Positions 26,090 through 33,864 of a stretch of 64,000 nucleotides of DNA are shown piece by piece. The DNA is from Streptomyces monomycini (GTDB lineage: Bacteria > Actinomycetota > Actinomycetes > Streptomycetales > Streptomycetaceae): contig NZ_JAFIQY010000018.1 of the NCBI RefSeq assembly GCF_022271435.1, positions 1-64,000 of the forward strand. The letters run 5' to 3'. The translations under genes and the position numbers were made by a program. A model generated the notes under the pieces. It ran no database searches. It worked only from the letters and a program-made list of their open reading frames with translations, and was not told where the DNA came from. Numbering within the stretch: the first letter of the stretch is position 1; the number at the start of each line of letters is the position of its first letter.

Positions 26090-26779
26090 CTAGCGGCCGC
26101 CCTCAAGACCGAGCTGCTCGCGTACTTGAGCCCGCGAGTCCGCGGGCAGCGACCGGTAGTCGGCCCAGATTCGCTCCAGGTCGCTGAACTCACGGCGATC
26201 CTGCTCCATCCAGCCGGCCAGAAGCTTGCGCTCCATTGGACCGATCCGCCGTACAGCGCCGAGGACACTCGTGAGGTCTGCCGTCAGGTCCCGGCCGCCC
26301 ACCCGGCACCGGTTGCATTCAGTGACCAGCTGTACCTCGGCTGCTCCTCCTGCCCCCTGGACTGGCCGCCGGGCGATGTCCAGTTGCGCGGCCTCGTATG
26401 TGCCCGGGTACGTCTGCCCCGCGGAGATCCCGCACGACCGGCAGAAGTGCCCGTCCCGCGCGATGATCTCGCGCCGCTGGGTAGCTGTAATGGCTACCGC
26501 CTGCTTGGAGCGTCCCTTGCCGGGCTCCCAGACCGCTTCGCCCCGGATGACGAAGCGCTGCTCATGCGGTTCGAGGCCGACATCCTCCCGGTTTGTATCG
26601 ATCCGCCAGCCGTGGTCCCGCAAGTCACGCATACGGCGGTCGATCTGCGAGGTCTCAGGGAAAGCAGCCCTCAAGGCTCCCTTGGTGAAGACGTTCCCCT
26701 CACCGACTTCAGTGACCAACCACAGCGCGGCACGCTTCATCGTGCCGAGCTTCTTGTCCTCCCAGGACGGCAGTGCCAT
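26090..26779 (-). CDS. HNH-like zinc protein with missing catalytic His
   Basis: This 229-residue protein has an N-terminal winged-helix-like region (about 15-65: VFTKGALRAAFPETSQIDRRM). A zinc-ribbon HNH scaffold follows, with CRSC at 113-116 and CNRC at 155-158. The segment that normally reads VDHI, which provides the catalytic His, is AQLDIARR at 131-138; no His is present there. Zinc binding may persist while cleavage is lost. The C-terminus is helical (LLAGWMEQDRREFSDLERIW). The ATG at 26779 has AAAGGCG upstream. It is the promoter-proximal gene of the HNH-ParB-helicase operon. It may supply DNA recognition rather than nicking. Family resemblance is clear; inactivity is inferred from the sequence. 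Confidence 0.75.
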   Translation of the reverse strand: MALPSWEDKKLGTMKRAALWLVTEVGEGNVFTKGALRAAFPETSQIDRRMRDLRDHGWRIDTNREDVGLEPHEQRFVIRGEAVWEPGKGRSKQAVAITATQRREIIARDGHFCRSCGISAGQTYPGTYEAAQLDIARRPVQGAGGAAEVQLVTECNRCRVGGRDLTADLTSVLGAVRRIGPMERKLLAGWMEQDRREFSDLERIWADYRSLPADSRAQVREQLGLEGGR

Positions 26780-27652
26780 AAGGATCGCCTTTCACATTCC
26801 GTAAGCGCTCGTGACTGTACGGATGCGATGGACACCTTCTTCCCCGCCACCCATGCACGCGCGACACCTAACACCAGCCCGCGGCCGGTCACCCTTTCAA
26901 GGATCCATGCCGAACGCCAGAATTCAATACAGCTCCCCCCGTCCCGCATTCGCGAGATTGCGAATACGAAACCATTGACTTCGCGACCCGCATACAGTAC
27001 AACCGGGCATTCTGACCAAGTTTTTGTGACCCTCGTCACAGGTTCCATCTCACGTCGGCGGCGTGGGCGGCAAAACCGGCCTCCCCTCTGCGGCGACACC
27101 CGCTTGCCGGTCCCTTCGAATTAACCGACCGGCGAGAACTTTTCCCGCCGCCAGCATCGCGAAGCGGGAGGGGCGCGAACACCCTGCGAACACGAGCAGG
27201 CGGACCATTGAGTCGCTGACCTGCACTTTTGCCAGCCCCCGCGCTCCTCGGCAACTCCAGCTCACAGGACCGGCACCCACCGCCGAGTGTTCGCGAGGAG
27301 ACCGGAAGCAAGCATTCCGTTTCCAGAATGGAAACCGAACAACCGGGCCTATCTGGGCAAACCAGTCGGCGGTGCGCCGACCAGAAATCCGACGCCATGC
27401 GGCGTCGCCCCCACTGGCGCGTCCCGGCACATGAGCTAGGGTCAGGGAAATCGTCAATCCTGGGAACTTGGGGCCGCAGACCGTCGTCATACCTTCAGCA
27501 ATCGCAATGTCACGCAACAGCTGTTGACTTCTCGTCAGCTACTCGTGCAAGACTTCTGTTGGCCACGAGAAAGCACCCTGAGGAACCTGGCTATCCCCCT
27601 CCATGCCTATTCGCCCGTCACCCCGCCATACCCGCAGAAGGGAATCCGTACC
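26780..27652. other. Island-edge intergenic region, reduced GC
   Basis: About 870 bp separate the HNH operon from the divergent regulator at 27653. Composition is visibly lower in GC than the backbone, with A/T-rich stretches such as those around 26930-27020 and 27480-27540. Several short frames cross it, but none has a good start with a ribosome site or typical codon use. It probably holds the HNH-operon promoter and the regulator promoter. Confidence 0.5.
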
Positions 27653-28345
27653 GTGCCGCCGAGAGGACAGGTAAGTGCCGAGCCTCGCGCTGACCTCGCG
27701 ACCGAGGAACAGGACCTGGCGAAGCTCGTTGCCCATCTGTGTGCGCTGGGGCGCAGTACGCAGGTGAGCCAGCGGGCTATCGCGCGCACGGTCTTTGTCG
27801 CACCCTCCTCCCTGACGGAGTACACAACCGGGCGCCGGACCCCTTCGAAAGACGTACTGCGGAGACTCTGGGATCTCGCCGACTCCTCACAGTCGGCGAC
27901 GGGACAACCGCCTCCACCGCTGGAGCAGGTACTGGAGGCGCACCGGAAGGCCATCCTGAGGCGGCAGGGCCACCTGCCTTCTGGCGATGGTTCCGCTGCC
28001 CCTCACGCCCCGGTGCCCCAGACCCGCCCTTCCCCTGAGAGGGGTACAGCTCCAGCTCACGGGCTCGTGGAGGACGAAGCCCTCCAGCATCTGCGCTCGG
28101 GACGGGACGCTGATGCCGCCACCTTGCTGTGGCACGCCGGCCGGAGCCACTCCCCTGACGAGGTCCGGGACGCGGTCAGCAGGTACCGGGCCGCAGGCCG
28201 TACGGATGCCGCTACGACGATGCTGACCAGCGCCGCGGCGCGGGACCTCCGCGCCGTGCTGCACATCGTGAGCACGCTCTTGGACGCCGGTCAGGTCGAG
28301 GACGCTTCGGTGCTGGTCAGTGCCGCCCTGGACCAGCCCGCCTGA
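27653..28345 (+). CDS. XRE-like DNA-binding regulator
   Basis: This 230-residue protein starts at GTG 27653, with AGAAGGGA upstream. Residues about 15-75 form an XRE-type helix-turn-helix (SQRAIARTVFVAPSSLTEYTTGRR). The middle is proline-rich. The C-terminal 80 residues are helical, with repeated DAATLLWHAG- and DAATTMLTSAAARD-like segments. Such helix-turn-helix plus helical-repeat proteins are frequent in Streptomyces and usually act as regulators. It is divergent from the HNH-ParB-helicase operon, so it could control the island, but no binding site is proven. Not a classical restriction C-protein in length. Confidence 0.68.
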   Translation: MPPRGQVSAEPRADLATEEQDLAKLVAHLCALGRSTQVSQRAIARTVFVAPSSLTEYTTGRRTPSKDVLRRLWDLADSSQSATGQPPPPLEQVLEAHRKAILRRQGHLPSGDGSAAPHAPVPQTRPSPERGTAPAHGLVEDEALQHLRSGRDADAATLLWHAGRSHSPDEVRDAVSRYRAAGRTDAATTMLTSAAARDLRAVLHIVSTLLDAGQVEDASVLVSAALDQPA

Positions 28346-28403
28346 CGTACCGCCGACGGCGGGCCACCGGACCGCCCCGCGACCTCACGTAACCACCCTC
28401 CAC

Positions 28404-28535
28404 ATGAAAGGAGAAACGGTCATCCAGCCCACGACCTCTTACCCAGACGGTTCACGGGGCCAGGCTCCTCCCAACGGGAGCCCGCCTGCGCTGTTCGGCG
28501 CAGACACAAAGGACAGCCCGCCGCTCCCAACCTAG
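28404..28535 (+). CDS. Possible 43-residue peptide
   Basis: An ATG at 28404 opens a short proline-rich frame ending at 28535. A strong AAAGGAG lies just inside it at 28407-28413, which argues that the site may instead serve a start further downstream. There is no recognisable domain. It sits between the XRE-like regulator and a small membrane protein. Retained only as a weak candidate. Confidence 0.25.
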   Translation: MKGETVIQPTTSYPDGSRGQAPPNGSPPALFGADTKDSPPLPT

Positions 28536-28596
28536 CCCAGGACGAAGCGGCGGGCGCCGCGTCACCCCCAAGCCTCTAGACAAGGAAGTAGACGCT

Positions 28597-28806
28597 ATGA
28601 ATAACGATCCCATGAACCGGGGCGGCAACGCCTCCCTGGCTCTGGTCGGGCTGCCCTTCTGCACGCCCGCGGTCGGCTACCTGATCCTCACGGACCGTGC
28701 GCCCGCGGACTCGCAGCAGCTCTGGGCACTGGTGGTCCTGTCCGCCGTGTCGATGATCTGCTGGACGTGGCTTCAGGTCGTCGCCACCAGGGGCGGTCGT
28801 AGGTAA
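28597..28806 (+). CDS. Small membrane protein
   Basis: This 69-residue protein begins at ATG 28597, with AAGGAAG nine bases upstream. It has two predicted transmembrane segments: about residues 12-33 (LALVGLPFCTPAVGYLILT) and 42-62 (LWALVVLSAVSMICWTWLQV). They are separated by a short polar loop and followed by a basic tail (RGGRR), giving both ends cytoplasmic. No family is recognised. It follows the XRE-like regulator in the same direction and precedes a strong hairpin at 28860. Whether it belongs to the accessory island or to the backbone is unclear. Confidence 0.6.
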   Translation: MNNDPMNRGGNASLALVGLPFCTPAVGYLILTDRAPADSQQLWALVVLSAVSMICWTWLQVVATRGGRR

Positions 28807-28859
28807 CTAAGTAACGCTGCTCTTCTGCGGGGGGCGCACGCCCCTTCCGAATAGCGATA

Positions 28860-28897
28860 GGCAACGCGGTCGGCAGGCATCTGCCGGCCGCGTTGCC
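28860..28897 (+). terminator. Strong hairpin terminator
   Basis: GGCAACGCGG at 28860-28869 pairs with CCGCGTTGCC at 28888-28897. An inner GGCAG/CTGCC stem lies within, so nearly the whole element is helical. It follows the small membrane protein gene. Confidence 0.75.
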
Positions 28898-28981
28898 GTG
28901 CGACACCACGCCGCCGGCCTGCTTCCGCACGGCCGGCGTAGGGTCGCAAACATCTAGATCCCTGATACGGAGGTTCCGGAC

Positions 28982-29287
28982 ATGGCGCAGGTGCCGGCGG
29001 CAGTGATAGCGGCAGGCGGGCTCGTAGGCGGTTACGCCGTAGCCCGTTGGACCAAGAAGCGGCCCCTGGGTGGGGTGGCTTTGGCGGCTGCGGGGGCTGT
29101 GGCGGCTCGGGAGTGGGAGCGGAAGGCTGGGGGGAAGGCTGCTGCGCTGTTGAGTGGGGCCTATGTGGCGGCGTTTGCGGGGTCGCATCCGTTGGCCAAG
29201 AAGGTGGGGGCCTGGCCTTCGGTGTTTGCGGTGGCGGGGGTTGTGGGGGCTGCTTCTTGGGTGGTTGCTGATCGGCGCGGTCGGTAG
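28982..29287 (+). CDS. Small conserved-type membrane protein
   Basis: This 101-residue protein starts at ATG 28982, eight bases after GGAGG. It is Ala/Gly/Val-rich, with three or four hydrophobic stretches (for example VPAAVIAAGGLVGGYAVA at 4-21 and VFAVAGVVGAASWVVA near the end) and Lys/Arg between them. Unusually, many codons end in T or G after residue 40, departing from local codon use. No domain is recognised. It is followed by a strong terminator at 29296. Probably a real small membrane protein of unknown role. Confidence 0.6.
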   Translation: MAQVPAAVIAAGGLVGGYAVARWTKKRPLGGVALAAAGAVAAREWERKAGGKAAALLSGAYVAAFAGSHPLAKKVGAWPSVFAVAGVVGAASWVVADRRGR

Positions 29288-29295
29288 GAAGAAGG

Positions 29296-29334
29296 AGGGC
29301 GTGGGTGCGTACTGGGTGCGCGCCCACGCCCTTT
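29296..29334. terminator. Bidirectional terminator
   Basis: AGGGCGTGGGTGCG at 29296-29309 pairs with CGCGCCCACGCCCT at 29319-29332, followed by T residues on the plus strand. It separates the small membrane protein gene from the convergent aldo/keto reductase. Confidence 0.85.
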
Positions 29335-29346
29335 TGTGGGGTGCGG

Positions 29347-30288
29347 TCAGGCCGAGGCCTCGTTGAGGAGGGTCAGGTCCTCGTTGGTGAGGTAGAGGTC
29401 GGCGGCGGACATGAGGGCGGGGAGCTGGTCGACCGTGCGGGCGCTGGCGAGGGGGGCCGCGACCGTGGGCTGGGCGGCGAGCCAGGCGAGGGCCACGGTG
29501 GCGTGTTCGGCCTGGTGGGTGGTGGCGACCGTGTCGAGGGCGGCGAGGACCTTGCGGCCGCGGTCGGTGGCCAGGTGCTTGGCGGCCGACTCGGAACGGG
29601 CGCTGTTCACGTCGCTGTCCGGGCGGTACTTACCGGTGAGGAAGCCCGAGGCCAGGGCGTAGTACGGGATGGCGGAGACGCCGTGGCGGGCGGCGGTGTC
29701 GGCCAGGTCGCCCTCGTACGTGTCGCGGGAGACCAGGTTGTAGTGGGGCTGGACGGCTACGTAGCGGGCCAGGTTCTCGTCGGCTGAGAAGGTCAGGGCG
29801 GCTTCGAGGCGCGGTGCCGAGATGTTGGAGGCGGCGATCTCGCGGACCTTGCCGGCCTTGACCAGTTCGTCGAGGGCCGGGAGGAAGTCGGAGACGGCGA
29901 GGGACTCGTCGTCGTAGTGGGTGTAGTAGAGGTCGATGTAGTCGGTGCGCAGGCGGGTGAGGGAGGCGTCGACGGCGGCCTTGATGGTGGTGGGGGCGAG
30001 ACCCTTGTGGTCGGGGTGCGCGCCGACCTTCGTGGCGATGACGACCTGGTCGCGGTTGCCGCGGGAGGCGAGCCAGTTGCCGAGGACGGTCTCGGATTCG
30101 CCGCCCTTGTTGCCCGGCACCCAGGCCGAGTAGACGTCGGCGGTGTCGATGAAGTTGCCGCCGCCGGCGACGTACGCGTCCAGGACGGCGAAGGACTGGG
30201 GCTCGTCCGCGGTCCAGCCGAAGACGTTGCCGCCGAGGGAGAGCGGTGAGACGGACAGGGAGCCGAGGGACTTCTGTTTCGCGTTCAT
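29347..30288 (-). CDS. Aldo/keto reductase
   Basis: This 313-residue NADPH-dependent oxidoreductase is of the AKR superfamily. The catalytic tetrad can be placed: Asp in NFIDTADVYSAW with the Tyr four residues later, Lys in VIATKVGAH and His in LYYTHYDDE. The TIM-barrel strands follow (IAASNIS, VAVQPHYNLV), as does the cofactor loop ALASGFLTGKY. The ATG at 30288 is used. It is separated by 73 bp from an MFS transporter transcribed in the same direction, so they could share a transcript. Substrate is unknown. From memory SCO4109 is the corresponding oxidoreductase. Confidence 0.92.
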   Translation of the reverse strand: MNAKQKSLGSLSVSPLSLGGNVFGWTADEPQSFAVLDAYVAGGGNFIDTADVYSAWVPGNKGGESETVLGNWLASRGNRDQVVIATKVGAHPDHKGLAPTTIKAAVDASLTRLRTDYIDLYYTHYDDESLAVSDFLPALDELVKAGKVREIAASNISAPRLEAALTFSADENLARYVAVQPHYNLVSRDTYEGDLADTAARHGVSAIPYYALASGFLTGKYRPDSDVNSARSESAAKHLATDRGRKVLAALDTVATTHQAEHATVALAWLAAQPTVAAPLASARTVDQLPALMSAADLYLTNEDLTLLNEASA

Positions 30289-30361
30289 GATCTATCCAAA
30301 CTAGGGGGAGCCGTATCACGTCGCGGCTGAGGGGAGGGAAACGGGAGGCAGAGGGGTCGGG

Positions 30362-31927
30362 TCACGCGCCGGGGGCCGTGGACAGCGGGCTGGCGATGCT
30401 TTCCAGGGAGCGGCGTTCGGCGCGTACGGCCAGGAAGGCGGCGGTCAGGCCGGCCAGGCACATGAGGGCGGCGCCGATGCAGAAGGCGAGCGCGGTGTCG
30501 GCGGCCACGCCGGATTCCGTCAGTTCGGCGAAGACCAGGGGGCCGCTGATGCCGCCCGCGGCCGTACCGATCGCGTAGAAGAAGGCGATGGCCATGGCCC
30601 GGGTCTCCATCGGGAAGATCTCCGAGACGGTCAGGTACGCGCTGCTGGCCCCGGCCGAGGCGAAGAAGAGGACCACGCACCAGCAGGCGGTGAGGGTGGT
30701 GGCCGTCAGATGGCCGGCGGCGAAGAGCCAGGCGGTGGCGAAGAGGAGTACGCCGGAGAGCAGGTAGGTGCCGGAGATCATGACGCGGCGGCCGACGGTG
30801 TCGAAGAGCTTGCCGAGCAGGAGCGGGCCGAGGAAGTTGCCGGCCGCCATGACGGCGAAGAAGTAGCCGGTGTGCGAGGTCGACACGTCGAAGAACGAGG
30901 TGAGGATGGCGCCGAAGCCGAAGGTGACGGCGTTGTAGAGGAACGCCTGGCCGATGAAGAGGGCGAGGCCGAGGACGGCGCGCCGGCGGTAGCGCGAGAA
31001 GACGGTGCGGCCGATTTCGAGGAAGCCGATGCTTTTGCGGGGGTGGATGGTGATCTCGCCGTCGGGCTCCGGGAGGCGCTCTCCCTTCTCTTCGGTGATC
31101 TGTTGCTCGATGGAGGTGACGAGTCGGTCCGCCTCGTCACCCCGTCCGTGGATGAACAGCCAGCGTGGGCTCTCGGGCACATTGCGGCGTACGAGGAGGA
31201 TGACCAGGCCGAGAACGACGCCGAGCGCGAAGGTCAGCCGCCAGCCGACATCGATGGGGAAGACGCTGGTGTCCAGCATGACGATGGACAGCAGGGAGCC
31301 GCCGATCGCGCCGAGCCAGAAGCTGCCGTTGATGACGAGGTCGACGCGGCCCCGGTAGGCGGAGGGGATCAACTCGTCGATGGCGGAGTTGATCGCCGCG
31401 TACTCGCCGCCGATCCCGAAACCGGTCAGGAAGCGGAAGAGGAAGAACCACCAGGAGGAGAAGGAGACCGCGGTCAGGGCGGTGGCGGCCAGGTAGACGG
31501 CCAGGGTGATCAGGAAGAGCTTCTTACGGCCGAAGAGGTCGGTGAGCCGCCCGAAGAACAGCGCGCCGAGGCAGGCACCGGCCACGTACAGTGCCGCAGC
31601 CACCCCGGTGACCTGGGCGGATGAGATGGGCAGCCCGCTGCCCTCTTCGGAGAGGCGGCCGGCGATGTTGCCGACGACGGTGACTTCCAGGCCGTCGAGG
31701 ATCCACACCGTGCCGAGGCCGACGACCACCATCCAGTGCCAGCGCGACCAGGGGAGACGGTCGAGGCGGGCGGGGACGTCGGTGGTGATGGCGGGGGCGC
31801 CGGGGGAAGGGGCGGAGGTGGGGGCGGAGCTGGCGGCGGGGATACTCGGGGCGCTGTCTGCGGGCGTCGCGGCTGCTCGGTGGTCCTTCGTGCCCGGCGT
31901 GTCCCCTGCCTTGTCGTTCGGACTCAT
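30362..31927 (-). CDS. MFS transporter, sugar-porter-like subclass
   Basis: This 521-residue membrane protein has about 12 transmembrane helices after a 60-residue Ala/Pro-rich cytoplasmic N-terminus. Diagnostic MFS motifs are GRLTDLFGRKK in loop 2-3, LFRFLTGFGIGGEYAA (helix 4-5), PESPRWL after helix 6 and KLFDTVGRR in loop 8-9. These are the signatures of the sugar/metabolite:H+ symporter branch. The ATG at 31927 has AGGAGG upstream. It is followed by the aldo/keto reductase. Transport of an organic acid, sugar or aromatic compound is possible; substrate cannot be told. Confidence 0.9.
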   Translation of the reverse strand: MSPNDKAGDTPGTKDHRAAATPADSAPSIPAASSAPTSAPSPGAPAITTDVPARLDRLPWSRWHWMVVVGLGTVWILDGLEVTVVGNIAGRLSEEGSGLPISSAQVTGVAAALYVAGACLGALFFGRLTDLFGRKKLFLITLAVYLAATALTAVSFSSWWFFLFRFLTGFGIGGEYAAINSAIDELIPSAYRGRVDLVINGSFWLGAIGGSLLSIVMLDTSVFPIDVGWRLTFALGVVLGLVILLVRRNVPESPRWLFIHGRGDEADRLVTSIEQQITEEKGERLPEPDGEITIHPRKSIGFLEIGRTVFSRYRRRAVLGLALFIGQAFLYNAVTFGFGAILTSFFDVSTSHTGYFFAVMAAGNFLGPLLLGKLFDTVGRRVMISGTYLLSGVLLFATAWLFAAGHLTATTLTACWCVVLFFASAGASSAYLTVSEIFPMETRAMAIAFFYAIGTAAGGISGPLVFAELTESGVAADTALAFCIGAALMCLAGLTAAFLAVRAERRSLESIASPLSTAPGA

Positions 31928-32128
31928 CGCACCCTCCTGTACCGGGCCGGGGCCGGTCACCCCGGCGGCGCATCCATCCGAGTGCCCGGCGGACAGCGCG
32001 CGAAGCAGGGGGAATGCCCAGGTTGGAAGGGATTCTCCAGGAGGCGGGGTCGGCGGGGCCGATCTGTCCTCCCGGTGCGGCGCGCGTGTCGTGCAGGAGG
32101 TGGGAGGGGAGGGGGAGAAGCTCCGGGG

Positions 32129-33289
32129 TCAGATGCTGATTCCGTGATCGCGCAGCCACGGCTTCGGATCCACCGGGGTGCCGCTCGGGCGTACTTCGAG
32201 GTGGAGGTGGGGGCCGGTGACGTTGCCAGTGGCGCCGACCCGGCCGACGAGGTCGCCGGCGGCGACCCGGCCTGAGGTCCGCACCAGGGAAGACAGGTGG
32301 CAGAACCACAGTTCCGTACCGTCGTCCAGGGTCAGGACGGCCCGGTAGCCGTACGCGCCGGACCAGTCCGCCTGCGTGATCGTGCCGCCGTGGATCGCCT
32401 TGACCGGGGTGCCGGCGGGGGCGGCGAAGTCCAGGCCCGTGTGGTGGGCCGCCCAGCGGTCGCCGGCCTGGCCGAACCCGGCGGCGAGGGTGTAGGTGGA
32501 GAGCGGGGTGACGTAGCGGCGGGCGTGCGCGGTCGCGGGCTGTGCGGCGTTCTGGGAGCCGGTGGCGGCGAGACGTTCCTCTTCGGCGGCGCTGCTCTGC
32601 TGCTGGTCGGTCTGCGGGATGACGTGGTCGTTCAAGGACTGGCCCGCCCTCGTGCCGTGCACGTCGCCCGTGCCGCGCATGCCGTACGTGCCGCTCGTAC
32701 CCGGCCCGACCCCGGTGGAAGGGACGGAGACGGTGGGAGCGGCGGAGACGGCGGGAGCGGCGGAGACGGCGGCAGGTGCGGATGCGGATGCGGATGCGGA
32801 TCCGATGGGCTCGGTGCCGGCCTCCACAGCGTCCGAGGAGGCCACGTCCGAGGAAGCCGCGTCGGCTCCGGATGCACCGACATCCGGCAGCGATATCGCG
32901 ACCTGCGGCTTCCCCTCGGCGGAGGCCACACCGCCGGCGCCGACCGCCGCGATCACGCCGACGCCCAGGGCCGTACCGCTGCGGGCGAGTCCGCCGCGCT
33001 GCTTGCCGGCCACCCGGTGCTTGCCGCGTGCGGGGCGTGCGGACTCCTCGGGGGGATTCCATTCCTCCCAGGTGCCGGTGTCGAACGCACCGGGCTCGGC
33101 CGCGAACCACCCGGCATCGGCGGCCGGAACAGTGCTGGGAGCGGAGGCAGCGGCATCGGCACCGGCCGCAGCAGCGCCGCCCGTGCCCGCGCCCGCGCCC
33201 GCGCCGAACGCCAGGAACGGGTCGAAGGCGCCGGGAACGGCGCCGGAAGGAGTCTCGGGGCCGGAGTCGGCAGGGCTGTTGGACGCCAC
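32129..33289 (-). CDS. M23 (LytM-type) cell-wall endopeptidase
   Basis: This 386-residue protein ends in a complete M23 zinc peptidase domain (from about residue 270). It has HHTGLDFAAP supplying His and Asp and HLHLEVRPSG supplying the final His, and should cut peptidoglycan cross-bridges. Residues 1-90 are a disordered Ala/Gly-rich region. A basic stretch KHRVAGKQRGGLARSG and a hydrophobic segment (ALGVGVIAAVGAGGVASA) follow, so the signal or anchor sits unusually far from the N-terminus. The GTG at 33289 has AAAGGAG upstream. The leader is a c-di-AMP riboswitch at 33316-33599, as in other Streptomyces cell-wall hydrolase genes. Function is firm; cleavage of the long N-terminus is unclear. 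Confidence 0.92.
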   Translation of the reverse strand: MASNSPADSGPETPSGAVPGAFDPFLAFGAGAGAGTGGAAAAGADAAASAPSTVPAADAGWFAAEPGAFDTGTWEEWNPPEESARPARGKHRVAGKQRGGLARSGTALGVGVIAAVGAGGVASAEGKPQVAISLPDVGASGADAASSDVASSDAVEAGTEPIGSASASASAPAAVSAAPAVSAAPTVSVPSTGVGPGTSGTYGMRGTGDVHGTRAGQSLNDHVIPQTDQQQSSAAEEERLAATGSQNAAQPATAHARRYVTPLSTYTLAAGFGQAGDRWAAHHTGLDFAAPAGTPVKAIHGGTITQADWSGAYGYRAVLTLDDGTELWFCHLSSLVRTSGRVAAGDLVGRVGATGNVTGPHLHLEVRPSGTPVDPKPWLRDHGISI

Positions 33290-33315
33290 GGGGGCGCACT
33301 CCTTTCCTTCCTCTC

Positions 33316-33599
33316 GCCTACCGGGTCAGTGGTGGAGCCGCCTTCCAGGCCGGTCCGGCGCCGGAGGGGGACGGGCCTCCGGAGTCGTTCAGGCGCTGGG
33401 GTGTGCAGAGCTGGAAGGTCTGCCACGGACGGCGGACGGCGGGCGGCTTCCGACGGATCGGCGGCCCTCCGGCCCGGCGCACCCCAACGTGGTGGTTCCC
33501 CGGTTCCCCGGACACGCGCTGGTACGGCACCGGCCGCACGGCCGGTCCAGCGATGCCCCAACGGTGATTCAGTTGTGAACCTGCTGACGGGATTAGGCG
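33316..33599 (-). ncRNA. c-di-AMP (ydaO/yuaA) riboswitch
   Basis: The leader of the M23 peptidase gene folds around a P1 stem of CGCCTA (33599 to 33594) with TAGGCG (33321 to 33316). Downstream of the 5' strand is CCTAATCCCGTCAGCAGG. In the core occur CCGGGGAACCGGGGAACC and GTTGGGGTG, and the 3' side ends CTGACCCGGTAGGCG before the ribosome site. These are hallmarks of the ydaO class as I know it from rpfA and other hydrolase leaders in Streptomyces. Binding of c-di-AMP usually turns such genes off. A covariance search would confirm it. Confidence 0.85.
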
Positions 33600-33648
33600 T
33601 CGGCGCACGGTGCCGCCTCTTGCGACGGCTGGGACGACCGCGCTGCGT

Positions 33649-33680
33649 TATCGGACTGTAATAGAAACCGTGGTCCGATA
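33649..33680 (-). promoter_or_regulatory. Inverted repeat over putative M23 promoter
   Basis: TATCGGAC at 33649-33656 is the exact inverse of GTCCGATA at 33673-33680. Reading the minus strand, TTGGTA and TACAGT lie 18 bp apart across this element, giving a plausible sigma-70-type promoter about 55 bp upstream of the riboswitch. The repeat may be an operator. Confidence 0.4.
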
Positions 33681-33864
33681 CCAAGCGTTCCACCGAATTC
33701 ATGGGCGCTTTGGGATAGCTTTGGCCTGAGCTTAAACGCCCATCGAGGCACAAACAGGCCGAGTTGCCGAGCGCCCTTCAAACCTGTGATGCGCGATTGT
33801 GCGGGAGTCGTTATGCGCAGGGGTGCCCGGCACTCACCCCCTGTGAGCGCAGTAACGTCTGATC

